NCBI RefSeq assembly: GCF_950066645.1
Contig: NZ_CATMFB010000002.1
Coordinates: 186,001 to 250,000, forward strand
DNA from: an uncultured Thalassolituus sp.
Lineage (GTDB): Bacteria > Pseudomonadota > Gammaproteobacteria > Pseudomonadales > Oceanobacteraceae
DNA: 64,000 bases
Direction of reading: 5' to 3'
Positions within the stretch are counted from its first letter, which is position 1. Every line of letters starts with the position of its first letter. Below, piece by piece: positions 51,660 through 59,966 of the stretch. The translations under genes were made by a program, and so were the position numbers. The notes beneath the pieces were generated by a model. The model saw only the letters and a program-made list of their open reading frames with translations, did not search any database and had not been told where the DNA came from.

Positions 51660-52649
51660 TTAACTCCAGCCCTGTGCATTTTCACGCACCAGGGAGACCA
51701 TCATATTGATATGGTCAGCGCTGTCGTTCAGGCACGGGATATAGTGGTATTCCTTGCCACCTGCCTCCATAAATACTTCCCGGTTCTCGACTTCCAGCTC
51801 TTCCAGTGTCTCCAGACAGTCGGCAGCAAATGCCGGACTGATCACATCGACACGCCCGACTCCGGCTTTCCCCCACTCCTCCAGCGTATGGTCGGTGTAG
51901 GGTTTGACCCACTCTTCGCGGCCAAAGCGCGACTGAAAGCTGCAGATCCATTCGTCGTCCGCCAGCTCCAGTGCCTGCGCGACGGCTGCAGCGGTTGCAC
52001 GGCACTGGGATGGATACGGATCGCCTTTGGTTTCGTAACGTTTGGGGATACCGTGAAAAGACATCATCAGGCGGTCTGGCCTGCCGTGCTCATCCCAGTA
52101 ACGACGAACAGAATCTGCAAGCGCACCAATGTACTGCGGATGCTGGTGATAATCGGTAATCCAGCGACTGGCCGGCACGTGAGGACACGGTGCCAGTGCC
52201 CGGGCATAGCGGTCATGCACGGCCGCGGTGGTTGATGAAGAATTCTGGGGATAGAGCGGCAGGACAACCAGGCGTTCTGCGCCTGCCTGGCGCAGTTCCC
52301 GGCCAGCGTCTTCCATCGAAGGACGGCCATAGGTCATTGCCAGAGCGACAGGAATATCACAGCCATATTCTTCGGCGAGCGCGGCTTTAAGCGCCCGCTG
52401 CTGCGCCCGGGAAATACTCATCAATGGTGAGCCTTCCTCCGTCCAGATACTGGCATATGCCTTTGCCACCCGTGGCGGACGGATACGCAGAATGACGCCA
52501 TTCAGCACCGGCCACCAGAGCCATTTTGGAACATCAACCACACGACGGTCACTGAGAAACTCTTTCAGGTAAGCGCGGACTGCCGCAGAGGTTGGAGCTT
52601 CAGGGGTTCCCAGATTTACCAGCAGGACCCCAAAGGGAGGCTTATTCAT
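51660..52649 (-). CDS. hemH: ferrochelatase
   Basis: Inserts Fe2+ into protoporphyrin IX, last step of heme synthesis, on the inner-membrane face. The 329 residues start FGVLLVNLGTPEAPTSAAVRAYLKEFLSD and contain the catalytic His region LMMSFHGIPKRYETKGDPY and the acidic metal-path segment VDVISPAFAADCLETLEELEVENRE. Length matches the family. A full heme pathway is needed by the di-heme lipoprotein in this window, but the genes are unlinked. Confidence 0.96.
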   Translation of the reverse strand: MNKPPFGVLLVNLGTPEAPTSAAVRAYLKEFLSDRRVVDVPKWLWWPVLNGVILRIRPPRVAKAYASIWTEEGSPLMSISRAQQRALKAALAEEYGCDIPVALAMTYGRPSMEDAGRELRQAGAERLVVLPLYPQNSSSTTAAVHDRYARALAPCPHVPASRWITDYHQHPQYIGALADSVRRYWDEHGRPDRLMMSFHGIPKRYETKGDPYPSQCRATAAAVAQALELADDEWICSFQSRFGREEWVKPYTDHTLEEWGKAGVGRVDVISPAFAADCLETLEELEVENREVFMEAGGKEYHYIPCLNDSADHINMMVSLVRENAQGWS

Positions 52650-52767
52650 AGTCGACCATAGCTTGTATCACTTTTGTCTAAGTTTAGCGAAACCCGACCG
52701 GGCGGTCATCTGTCTGCCGCGCCACCGCGAAAATTTTTTAGCCGGGATATCTTAATTTTCATATGGC

Positions 52768-52776
52768 TGGTATAAA
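52768..52776 (+). promoter_or_regulatory. extended -10 promoter of the Anbu-type gene
   Basis: TGG-TATAAA, an extended -10 element 57 bases before the ATG at 52833, with no convincing -35 at the standard distance. It lies in the 183-base gap to the divergent hemH. Confidence 0.45.
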
Positions 52777-52832
52777 ATCGCCTAGAATCTGATCAACATC
52801 AGCCCTGCCTGTTATCACGCCCGGATACTCCC

Positions 52833-53546
52833 ATGACTTACTGTGTCGCACTGAAACTGAAAGAAGGTGTTGTGCTTTGTTCTGACTCGCGTACCAACGC
52901 GGGTGTAGACCATATTGCCAGCTTCCGGAAGCTGCACGTTTTCGAGATTCCCGGCGACCGGGTTGTGTTCCTGCAGAGCGCTGGCAACCTTGCCAGTACC
53001 CAAAGTGTGATCAATCTGTTGCAGCACGCCATACTCCATGAAGAACGCCACGTACTGAATGTCAGCTCAATGTTCGAAGTCGCGGAGCTTATCGGCAGAA
53101 TGATACGCCAGGTCATTAACCGCGATCAGGGTCAGAATCAGGGCGTCGATTTCAGCTGTAATATTCTGGTCAGCGGACAGATAAAAGGTGAAGAACATCG
53201 CCTGTTCCATGTGTACCCGCAAGGCAACTTTATCGAAGCAACCGAAGACACGCCCTATTTCCAGATAGGCGAGAGCAAATACGGCAAACCAATTCTGGAT
53301 CGTATCGTTGATTACAACACCGGACTGAGCCGTGGCATGCAGTGTGCGCTGATTTCCATGGACTCTACCCTGCGCAGTAATCTGTCGGTAGGTATGCCGC
53401 TGGACACCATTATTTATCCGGCTGACTCCCTGAGCGACCCGGGTATCCGTCGCCTGGACGACACAAACGAATCACTGATGAAACTGCGCCTGGCGTGGTC
53501 AGAAGGTATCCGCGACCTGTTTAATGGTCTTCCCGAGTATTTCTGA
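52833..53546 (+). CDS. bacterial proteasome homologue (Anbu/BPH family peptidase)
   Basis: Self-standing proteasome-beta-type Ntn hydrolase of 237 residues. It begins MTYCVALKLKEGVVLCSDSRT; removal of Met would expose Thr2 as nucleophile, and the D-S-R-T region and SAGNLASTQSV fit the Anbu fold. The C-terminal part has GLSRGMQCALISMDSTLRSNLSVGMPLD, typical of the family. Anbu is normally in an operon with alpha-E, transglutaminase-like and ATP-grasp (DUF403/404/407) genes; none is nearby here. Confidence 0.92.
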   Translation: MTYCVALKLKEGVVLCSDSRTNAGVDHIASFRKLHVFEIPGDRVVFLQSAGNLASTQSVINLLQHAILHEERHVLNVSSMFEVAELIGRMIRQVINRDQGQNQGVDFSCNILVSGQIKGEEHRLFHVYPQGNFIEATEDTPYFQIGESKYGKPILDRIVDYNTGLSRGMQCALISMDSTLRSNLSVGMPLDTIIYPADSLSDPGIRRLDDTNESLMKLRLAWSEGIRDLFNGLPEYF

Positions 53547-53554
53547 TGCCAGCC

Positions 53555-55234
53555 TCACAGCAGCTCATCTGTCACCATAAGCCCACGCAGCTGATCGGTC
53601 AGATGCTCTGCTGAATCGCGTTCGCGGATCTGTTCTGCGATGCGCACCTTTTTTCCACCACTGTGCACTTCAATATGAAAATATTCAGTGGTGGTATTTC
53701 CCGTTGTCACACTGCCACTGTCAGTCATTCTGATCTCGTCCGGGCTGTGTACGCGTATATTCCGGCGCCATAGTTGCCTGCCCATCCAGTAGCGCGTCGT
53801 GGTTATCCTGTCGCCGTGAATCCGTGCTTCGAGCGAGCGCCCCAGAGCAAAGATACCCATCAGGAAAATCGGCGTACCGATCAACGTGAACACGCTTCCC
53901 ATCAGATAGAGCATAGCGCCTTCTTCGGCGGCAATAGAAAACAGGAAAATACCGGCTCCGGCAAAGATAAAACCCATCAGCAGAAACATCAGATTCATCC
54001 CGGTATTGCGGCCCGCTGCACTGTGAATAAGATATCCATCAGCATCCCTGCTCAGTCCCAGCTGCTGCGCCAGTGACGCATTTGCCATATCTGCCTGCTC
54101 CCGGGCGACAACCCCAGCGTGTTCTGCACTCACCGCTATATCAGACGTCCGCTCACCGGCAACGACCGGCAATACAAAGTGCCGGGTCAGAGCGACTGGC
54201 GTGTCTGGCCCCGTCAGGATAATCCTCCAGAACACCGCGGTCCGACCTTTCCGGTAACTCGCTGGCTGAGATGCATCCGGCTGAAATACAAAGCGCAGCC
54301 TGGTTGTTTCTGCGTCTTCTGTAACTTCGGGAACGGTTGAGCGTTGCCACAACACACTTTCACTACGCGTGCTGTTTTTACCGCTGCTGCGGGTTTCTCT
54401 GACACACTGCAGAACGACTTTCCATGACGACTCTAATCCCGCCCTGGCAATCGTAATTTCGCCACCAATATCCCCCTGCAACTGACCGGGAAACGGATTC
54501 ATCCGTAAAGGCGTTTTCCCGTAGTAGTTCCAGTTTTTCCAGGAGCGACGGGCAGCATAAGCAAGTGCTACTGCCACCAGTGGAAACACCAGAACCATAA
54601 GAATGGCATGATTTCCCGACCGTATTTCCGCAGGAATACTGAACACGGCGGGCGAAGAGATCAGAAAAAACATCATCGCCATAAAACCGAAAATCCAGTG
54701 CTGATATTGCTGACCAGAATACACAACCGGACCTTCGGCTTTGGCAGACGCGCGCCACGTTAATGCAATCACTCCCACGCCCACGCCTCCGAACACCAGC
54801 ACAAAAATCATCCCAAAGCCTATTTTTGACCAGCGCAGGTCGCGGATTAAGATACTCTCAGACGGAGAAGAAGGATTTACCCAGGCAGTGAGTTCGCCCC
54901 GGGCTGCAGCGACGGAAATGGCCGCCGACGTTGCCTGATGCCAGTTACCGATATTATCAGCACTGGTGTCATAACTGATCTGTGACCCTGAATAGCTACG
55001 CCCCTGATAACGGTAAGAATAACTGCCAGTGAGCGACATAGTGGTTGTCTCTCCGGAGTGATATTTCACGTCAATATCATTCAGCTGGGCAGGCACTTCG
55101 TCCCAGAAGCCAGTCATCAGATGTAAACGCAGGGTTTCCAGAGGGCCAGCGACCATAAAGATCAACGCGGGAATAAGAAAAAAACTTCCGAATATTGTCC
55201 CTGTGATCCGCCCCTTCCTTGTGCTGCCGGACAT
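53555..55234 (-). CDS. DUF3592 multi-pass membrane protein
   Basis: A 559-residue protein. Residues 12-170 form a DUF3592 unit: a membrane helix (TIFGSFFLIPALIFMVAGP), an extracytoplasmic part with GSYSYRYQGRSYSGSQISYD and LTAWVNPSSPSESILIRD, and a second helix. Two more helices lie at about 185-230, a beta-rich domain at 240-370, and two helices at about 400-450, before a short C-terminal tail. Function unknown. Convergent with the Anbu gene, eight bases apart, and it follows the hydrolase gene upstream by about 50 bases. Confidence 0.8.
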   Translation of the reverse strand: MSGSTRKGRITGTIFGSFFLIPALIFMVAGPLETLRLHLMTGFWDEVPAQLNDIDVKYHSGETTTMSLTGSYSYRYQGRSYSGSQISYDTSADNIGNWHQATSAAISVAAARGELTAWVNPSSPSESILIRDLRWSKIGFGMIFVLVFGGVGVGVIALTWRASAKAEGPVVYSGQQYQHWIFGFMAMMFFLISSPAVFSIPAEIRSGNHAILMVLVFPLVAVALAYAARRSWKNWNYYGKTPLRMNPFPGQLQGDIGGEITIARAGLESSWKVVLQCVRETRSSGKNSTRSESVLWQRSTVPEVTEDAETTRLRFVFQPDASQPASYRKGRTAVFWRIILTGPDTPVALTRHFVLPVVAGERTSDIAVSAEHAGVVAREQADMANASLAQQLGLSRDADGYLIHSAAGRNTGMNLMFLLMGFIFAGAGIFLFSIAAEEGAMLYLMGSVFTLIGTPIFLMGIFALGRSLEARIHGDRITTTRYWMGRQLWRRNIRVHSPDEIRMTDSGSVTTGNTTTEYFHIEVHSGGKKVRIAEQIRERDSAEHLTDQLRGLMVTDELL

Positions 55235-55285
55235 ATCGACTCCTCAAAGTATTGTACTCAGAGTCTAACAAGCAGCGGCCGGTCT

Positions 55286-56344
55286 TCAAGCCCGGGGGGA
55301 TATCAGTGTCAGAATAGCCTGCGCAATTTCATCGCCTTTATATTCCTCGATAAAATGCCCGACGCCGGGAAAGCGGTAAGTAGCACGCTTCATTTCTGGC
55401 ATCGCATTGTGCCACTGATCAATCACTTCATCTTTTCCACAGGGGTCCCACTGACCAAAAAAACCTGCAGCAGGAATATCACGCCAGATCTTCGGCAGCT
55501 TTTCCTGCATCTGGCGATAAAACTCACGATTGCTCTGTTTACCGTAGACCGGATCACGATAGCTGTAGCCGTAGCCCCAGCGGGATGTCTGCATCACATT
55601 ACGCATGGAGCTGCGCGCGTTGCGGACACTCCGTAACGACTGAGACCAGACATACTCAGGGGTGTTTCTGGGTAAGCGTCGCAGCAGATGAAGTGCGGTG
55701 TAACGCATTGCGCGACTGATCAACGAGAGAATGCTCTGAGGTTCACCATTGGTCACGGCAGTAGCCGCAATCCCACCCCAGGCAAACGCAGGATAGATAC
55801 GGGGATACAGGCTCCAGGGCAGCACAGGATTGGGGTAATTCTGGTAGGTAAAGCCGCTGCGGGGCATAGGAAAGATGGTCGAGTTCAGCACCACCAGATT
55901 ACGCAGGCGATACGGATCTTCGATAAAAGCACCGATGCCGATAGGACCACCCCAGTCGTGCACCACAAGCGTGACATTGATCAGATCAAGATGCCGGATC
56001 AACTGAATCAGATTGTCAGCGTGATGCATATCCACCATTTCAAAATCTGCCTGATCTGACAGACCGAAGCCGATATGGTCCATCGCAATCAGCCGCATAG
56101 ACTGGTTACTGTCTATCAGAGCATCACGGATATGGCGGTAGGTGTACGAGGTTTCGGGATTTCCGTGAACAAAAACGATCGTGGCATCAGGCTCCTCATC
56201 ACCCACAATATGATCCGAGTAAAACATTACCTTACCCGCATCTTTCCCTCCTGGAATCGTAAACCAGCGGTCACTGCCCGCAGGATAATAGTCGGGGGGA
56301 ACAAGTGTCAGAGGTGAGTCAGTCGGTGGAGCGGATAGCGTCAT
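55286..56344 (-). CDS. haloalkane-dehalogenase-like alpha/beta hydrolase
   Basis: From ATG 56344 (MTLSAPPTDSPLTLVPPD), five bases after AAGG, it has 352 residues. The oxyanion HGNPETSYTYRH, nucleophile elbow VVHDWGGPIG (Asp in place of Ser) and the C-terminal His in FPGVGHFIEEYKGDE are those of haloalkane dehalogenases and epoxide hydrolases. HGNPxxS and HDWGG match the dehalogenase branch, but the halide-binding Trp/Asn cannot be assigned safely. Longer frames to 56425 lack a ribosome site. Confidence 0.85.
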   Translation of the reverse strand: MTLSAPPTDSPLTLVPPDYYPAGSDRWFTIPGGKDAGKVMFYSDHIVGDEEPDATIVFVHGNPETSYTYRHIRDALIDSNQSMRLIAMDHIGFGLSDQADFEMVDMHHADNLIQLIRHLDLINVTLVVHDWGGPIGIGAFIEDPYRLRNLVVLNSTIFPMPRSGFTYQNYPNPVLPWSLYPRIYPAFAWGGIAATAVTNGEPQSILSLISRAMRYTALHLLRRLPRNTPEYVWSQSLRSVRNARSSMRNVMQTSRWGYGYSYRDPVYGKQSNREFYRQMQEKLPKIWRDIPAAGFFGQWDPCGKDEVIDQWHNAMPEMKRATYRFPGVGHFIEEYKGDEIAQAILTLISPRA

Positions 56345-56496
56345 GATGGCCTTCACTTTTTTCTTATATTTGTTCAAAAGGCATACAACCATCCTATGCC
56401 CGACGATACGCGCCGCACAGGTCAATAGCGGCCATTAATGTCCCGTATTGCCATTTCTTTTGGCGCGATAGTCCTGAGCCATATGTTTCAGACAAA

Positions 56497-56531
56497 GAAA
56501 AACCCCCGCCTGCGACAACAGACGGGGGTTC
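56497..56531 (-). terminator. intrinsic terminator of rnpB
   Basis: AACCCCCGTC-N8-GGCGGGGGTT type stem followed by TTTCTTT on the minus strand, ten bases beyond the mature 3' end of the RNase P RNA. Confidence 0.9.
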
Positions 56532-56540
56532 TGAATAAGT

Positions 56541-56890
<350 letters not shown>

Positions 56891-56897
56891 GGGCGCG

Positions 56898-56926
56898 ATT
56901 CTACACATTAAGCGCCCTTCTGTCGC
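56898..56926 (-). promoter_or_regulatory. rnpB promoter
   Basis: Minus strand GCGACA (56926 to 56921), 17 bases, TAGAAT (56903 to 56898), then eight bases to the first base of RNase P RNA. The -35 lies inside the last codons of the upstream hydrolase gene. Confidence 0.75.
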
Positions 56927-57768
56927 GCCAGTAATGGCGTGAAGTATTTTTCCCACAACGACCGGTAACGGGCTTTATGCCAGCCGATATGACCGATCCG
57001 ACGCTCGCCGATATCCTCCGGACGGATCACAGTGCGCTCGACCTGGCTGCCGGTAAAAAACGCGTGCAGACGCGAAATATTGTTCAGTGACATCATCTCA
57101 TCATCACTGAATGCCAGCGATCGCACCGGCAGGCGGACGGCAGCAAAGCGTTGCTTCAGCCAATCTCCCTCTGCGCCAACGCAATAGTCATTGCGCAGAC
57201 ACCAGCGGCGCCACTGCATAATCACTCCTTTCGGCATATCACACATAATGCCAATGCGGTTCCCAGGCCAGTACCCCATCACAGGCACGATGACCGGCAC
57301 TAATACATACCAGAGCAGCCAGGCAATACGTTTGGTCGGTGCTGAGTTGTACCACCAGGTGCCTGTTCCGGCTGCCACTGTTATCGCGTGATCAATCTGT
57401 TCGGTGGACGGCATCATCCCCAACATATGTCCGCCAACGCTGTGGCCTATCCAGGTCCGCTCCAGGTCAGGAAAGGTCTGAGTGACATAGTTCAGTACCG
57501 CTGGGCAGTCATGCTCGGCCCAGCTGAGTTTATCGCTGCGGGAGTGACGCACATGCCCATCTACCGACAACCCCATGCCATCGTAGTCAAACGTCAGGGC
57601 GTGATAGCCCTGCTCCGTCAGCCAATGGGCGAAATCATCGTACAGATACTGAGCAACCCCAGTTGCCGGCGCAATAATACAGATCCCCAGCGGGGACTGT
57701 TCTGTACGGAACAGACGCGCGGTCACGCTGTGTCCTGCCGTTGTCGGCAGACTTACTTTTTCAGACAT
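56908..57768 (-). CDS. alpha/beta hydrolase (COG4757-like)
   Basis: A 286-residue soluble alpha/beta hydrolase. The nucleophile elbow is WIGHSVGGHMLG (Ser), preceded by FDYDGMGLSVDG, with an acid candidate in LAFSDDEMM and His in RRIGHIGWHK. It matches the 'predicted alpha/beta hydrolase' group often next to MarR genes. It starts 12 bases after the MarR stop, with GGAG before the ATG, so the two form an operon. Its 3' end carries the rnpB promoter. Confidence 0.87.
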   Translation of the reverse strand: MSEKVSLPTTAGHSVTARLFRTEQSPLGICIIAPATGVAQYLYDDFAHWLTEQGYHALTFDYDGMGLSVDGHVRHSRSDKLSWAEHDCPAVLNYVTQTFPDLERTWIGHSVGGHMLGMMPSTEQIDHAITVAAGTGTWWYNSAPTKRIAWLLWYVLVPVIVPVMGYWPGNRIGIMCDMPKGVIMQWRRWCLRNDYCVGAEGDWLKQRFAAVRLPVRSLAFSDDEMMSLNNISRLHAFFTGSQVERTVIRPEDIGERRIGHIGWHKARYRSLWEKYFTPLLARQKGA

Positions 57769-57780
57769 GGAGATCTCCGG

Positions 57781-58194
57781 TCAGAATCGATCGATAATAA
57801 AATTCAGGAAGCGCAGTACGACGGTCATTTCTTCATCACTGAACTCGCTGCTGAATACCTCATTCATCTGCGCAATCAGAGGCATCAGCTGCGACATTTT
57901 TTCTAACCCCTCTGATGTTGCCTTCAGGCTGACAGCCCTTGCATCACCAACCACAGCGCAGCGCTCAAGCAGACCGTTCTTTTCCATACGGTTTACCAGT
58001 CCGGTGATCGCCGACTTATTCAGCTCCAGAGCCTCGGCCAGATCTTTCTGCTGCATCCCTGGCTGACGAGCAATCATCATCAGAGCCGCGAGCTGAGTTA
58101 CCGAAGCGTCGAGCCTGTCTTCACAGACCGCATCGATGTTCCGGAACAGGCGCTTCTGGGCTTTGGTAAAAAGAAAGAACAGACGTCGGTCCAT
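57781..58194 (-). CDS. MarR-family transcriptional regulator
   Basis: A 137-residue winged-helix protein. The recognition region MQQKDLAEALELNKSAITGLVNRMEKNGLLERC and the wing VVGDARAVSLKATSEG are clear. It is the first gene of a two-gene operon with the hydrolase and probably represses it through the repeats 21 bases upstream. Ligand unknown, possibly an acyl or ester compound handled by the hydrolase. Confidence 0.92.
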   Translation of the reverse strand: MDRRLFFLFTKAQKRLFRNIDAVCEDRLDASVTQLAALMMIARQPGMQQKDLAEALELNKSAITGLVNRMEKNGLLERCAVVGDARAVSLKATSEGLEKMSQLMPLIAQMNEVFSSEFSDEEMTVVLRFLNFIIDRF

Positions 58195-58214
58195 GCCGCC
58201 CTCCTGAGTTAATT

Positions 58215-58252
58215 TAGTTCACATATAAACAAAATATAGTTCACATGTAAAC
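58215..58252. promoter_or_regulatory. MarR operator: two near-palindromic sites 22 bases apart
   Basis: TAGTTCACATATAAAC (58215-58230) and TAGTTCACATGTAAAC (58237-58252) differ at one base, are spaced by 22 bases (two helical turns), and each is a near palindrome (GTTCACATGTAAAC). They end 21 bases before the marR ATG, where bound protein would block the promoter. Confidence 0.7.
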
Positions 58253-58401
58253 CATTCCAGGTATGGCCTAATAATAAAGAACCAGAATCAGTGTTCACCG
58301 ATAAGAAATGTCTCTCTTTTCGCGCCACTGAGCGGTAAAGCCGGGAATCTGCTGCTTAACTGTTATATATTCAGGCCATATAGCGAGGTCATGGACGAGA
58401 C

Positions 58402-58842
58402 ATGCTGAAATTTATTCCTTCTGAGGTGTATGCCGCACTTTCCTTCCGGAAAGGAGGCAGGCCAGACCTCGAACGCTTCGAAACCTTCTTTCTGCCCCAG
58501 GCTGTGTTCATCAACAACAAAGGCAGCGAGCCGGTAATCAGTTCCCTGCAGGACTTCACGTCCATGATTGATTCGCTGATCAGTAATGAAGTCCTGTATT
58601 CACTGCGCGAAACTGAGATAGAGCAGACCTGCCAGGTGTTTGGAAAAGTCGCCCAGATCAATTCCGCCTATGAGCTTCTTGCTCATACAAAAGATGGGAT
58701 TACTCCGCGCTACGGCGTCAACCTGTTCCAGTTTGTTCAGTCCGGTGACCGCTGGCTGATCAGCGCGATGTGCTGGGATGACAGACCAGATGGGACATTA
58801 CTCAAGCAGCTTCCCTCCGGTGCACGCCTCCACCCGGAGTGA
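58402..58842 (+). CDS. NTF2-like protein of unknown function
   Basis: A 146-residue protein with the cone-fold pattern of NTF2/SnoaL/DUF4440 proteins: helix (FIPSEVYAALSFRKGG), FFLPQAVFINNKGSEPVISSLQDFTSMIDSL, and strands ending in GVNLFQFVQSGDRWLISAMCWDDRP. No catalytic residue can be assigned. It lies divergent from marR after a 207-base gap and ahead of a serine hydrolase gene 94 bases away. Confidence 0.8.
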   Translation: MLKFIPSEVYAALSFRKGGRPDLERFETFFLPQAVFINNKGSEPVISSLQDFTSMIDSLISNEVLYSLRETEIEQTCQVFGKVAQINSAYELLAHTKDGITPRYGVNLFQFVQSGDRWLISAMCWDDRPDGTLLKQLPSGARLHPE

Positions 58843-58936
58843 TTGACCGGACGGACTGATCTGACCTGTTGGGTCCTTTTCCTGAATTCCTCACTGAGTC
58901 ACATTGACGGTTGGACAACTCGATCAGGAAGACTCA

Positions 58937-59923
58937 ATGAAACCCCTCGCCTTTTCTCTACTATCTCTGAGTGTCATCAGCCTCTCAGCCAACGCCTGGA
59001 CCATACGTGGTGACGACTGGCCTGAATCCTCGCCAGAAGCCCACGGACTCAGCACTGAGCTGCTGGAACAGGCCGGTGACGACGTCAGAAACGTTCCGCT
59101 GCGCTACTGCCTTACCGTGATCAAAGACGGTGAACTGGTCTACGACCGCAACTACCTCGGCTATCAGAACGGCAGTTTCTACGCTTACTCAGTCACGAAA
59201 ACATTAGGCGCCGTTCTGGTCGGTATCGCTGAACATCAGGGCTATCTGCAACTGGACGACAAAATCAGCGACTGGCTGGGTGAAGTACCTTCTTCAATGA
59301 ACCCGGATGCCACGATCCGGCATGTACTGGGGCAGGTATCGCACAGCGACCCGTTGGGCAGTGATTTCAGCTACAACACAGGCGCCCGCATCAATACATT
59401 AAGCGCGGTACTCAAGGAAGCGACCGGGATGAATACACTGGAATACGCCCAGGATCAGATGCTCATTCCACTCAATATGAATTACACCTCATGGGCAACC
59501 GACTCGGACGATAACGTTACCATCGGCGCCGGAACCTCCTCGTCCTGCCGTGACCTGGCCCGGGTCGGTCAACTGATGATGAATGGAGGACGCTGGAACG
59601 GCCAGCAGCTGCTGTCACAGAGCTACATAGAAGACATGGTTCAGCCGTCTTACCCAGACGCAAACTCAAACTATGGATATCTGACCTGGCTTAATAAAAG
59701 CGAGGGCCCATGGCACCGACCACTGACCTCAGGAACGGGGATTATGGTCGAGGGGGCACCGCGTAATGCATGGTTCGCTACCGGATTTTTTGGCCAGCTG
59801 ATTATTGGTATTCCGGATGAAAACATCGTGATCACGACGATGGGCACAAGTCTGCAGCTGGAGACGCTGAATACCCTGCAAAACGTCTGGGACGCAGTTG
59901 CCCCGGCCGTGATGCCGGAATAA
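58937..59923 (+). CDS. exported serine hydrolase (class C beta-lactamase fold)
   Basis: From ATG 58937 (MKPLAFSLLSLSVISLSANAW, a signal peptide), seven bases after AGGA, the protein has 328 residues. The catalytic S-x-x-K is in YAYSVTKTLGAVLV and the Y-x-N-type motif in FSYNTGARIN; HEGxxG-like and W...GxGTG appear in PLTSGTGIMVEG. This is the 'serine hydrolase/beta-lactamase' family of penicillin-binding-like esterases; real beta-lactamase activity is unlikely. Periplasmic. Confidence 0.88.
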   Translation: MKPLAFSLLSLSVISLSANAWTIRGDDWPESSPEAHGLSTELLEQAGDDVRNVPLRYCLTVIKDGELVYDRNYLGYQNGSFYAYSVTKTLGAVLVGIAEHQGYLQLDDKISDWLGEVPSSMNPDATIRHVLGQVSHSDPLGSDFSYNTGARINTLSAVLKEATGMNTLEYAQDQMLIPLNMNYTSWATDSDDNVTIGAGTSSSCRDLARVGQLMMNGGRWNGQQLLSQSYIEDMVQPSYPDANSNYGYLTWLNKSEGPWHRPLTSGTGIMVEGAPRNAWFATGFFGQLIIGIPDENIVITTMGTSLQLETLNTLQNVWDAVAPAVMPE

Positions 59924-59932
59924 TCACAAGAC

Positions 59933-59965
59933 AAAAAAATCCCGCGCACGGCGCGGGATTTTTTT
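59933..59965. terminator. bidirectional terminator
   Basis: AAAAAAATCCCGCGC-ACG-GCGCGGGATTTTTTT, symmetrical with A and T tracts, between the serine hydrolase and the convergent lipoprotein gene. Confidence 0.92.
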
Positions 59966-59966
59966 A

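Noticed and set aside
58937-59923. Reading the serine hydrolase as an antibiotic-resistance beta-lactamase
   Set aside because: The fold family includes many esterases and peptidases, and the KTG motif of true class C enzymes is not clear.
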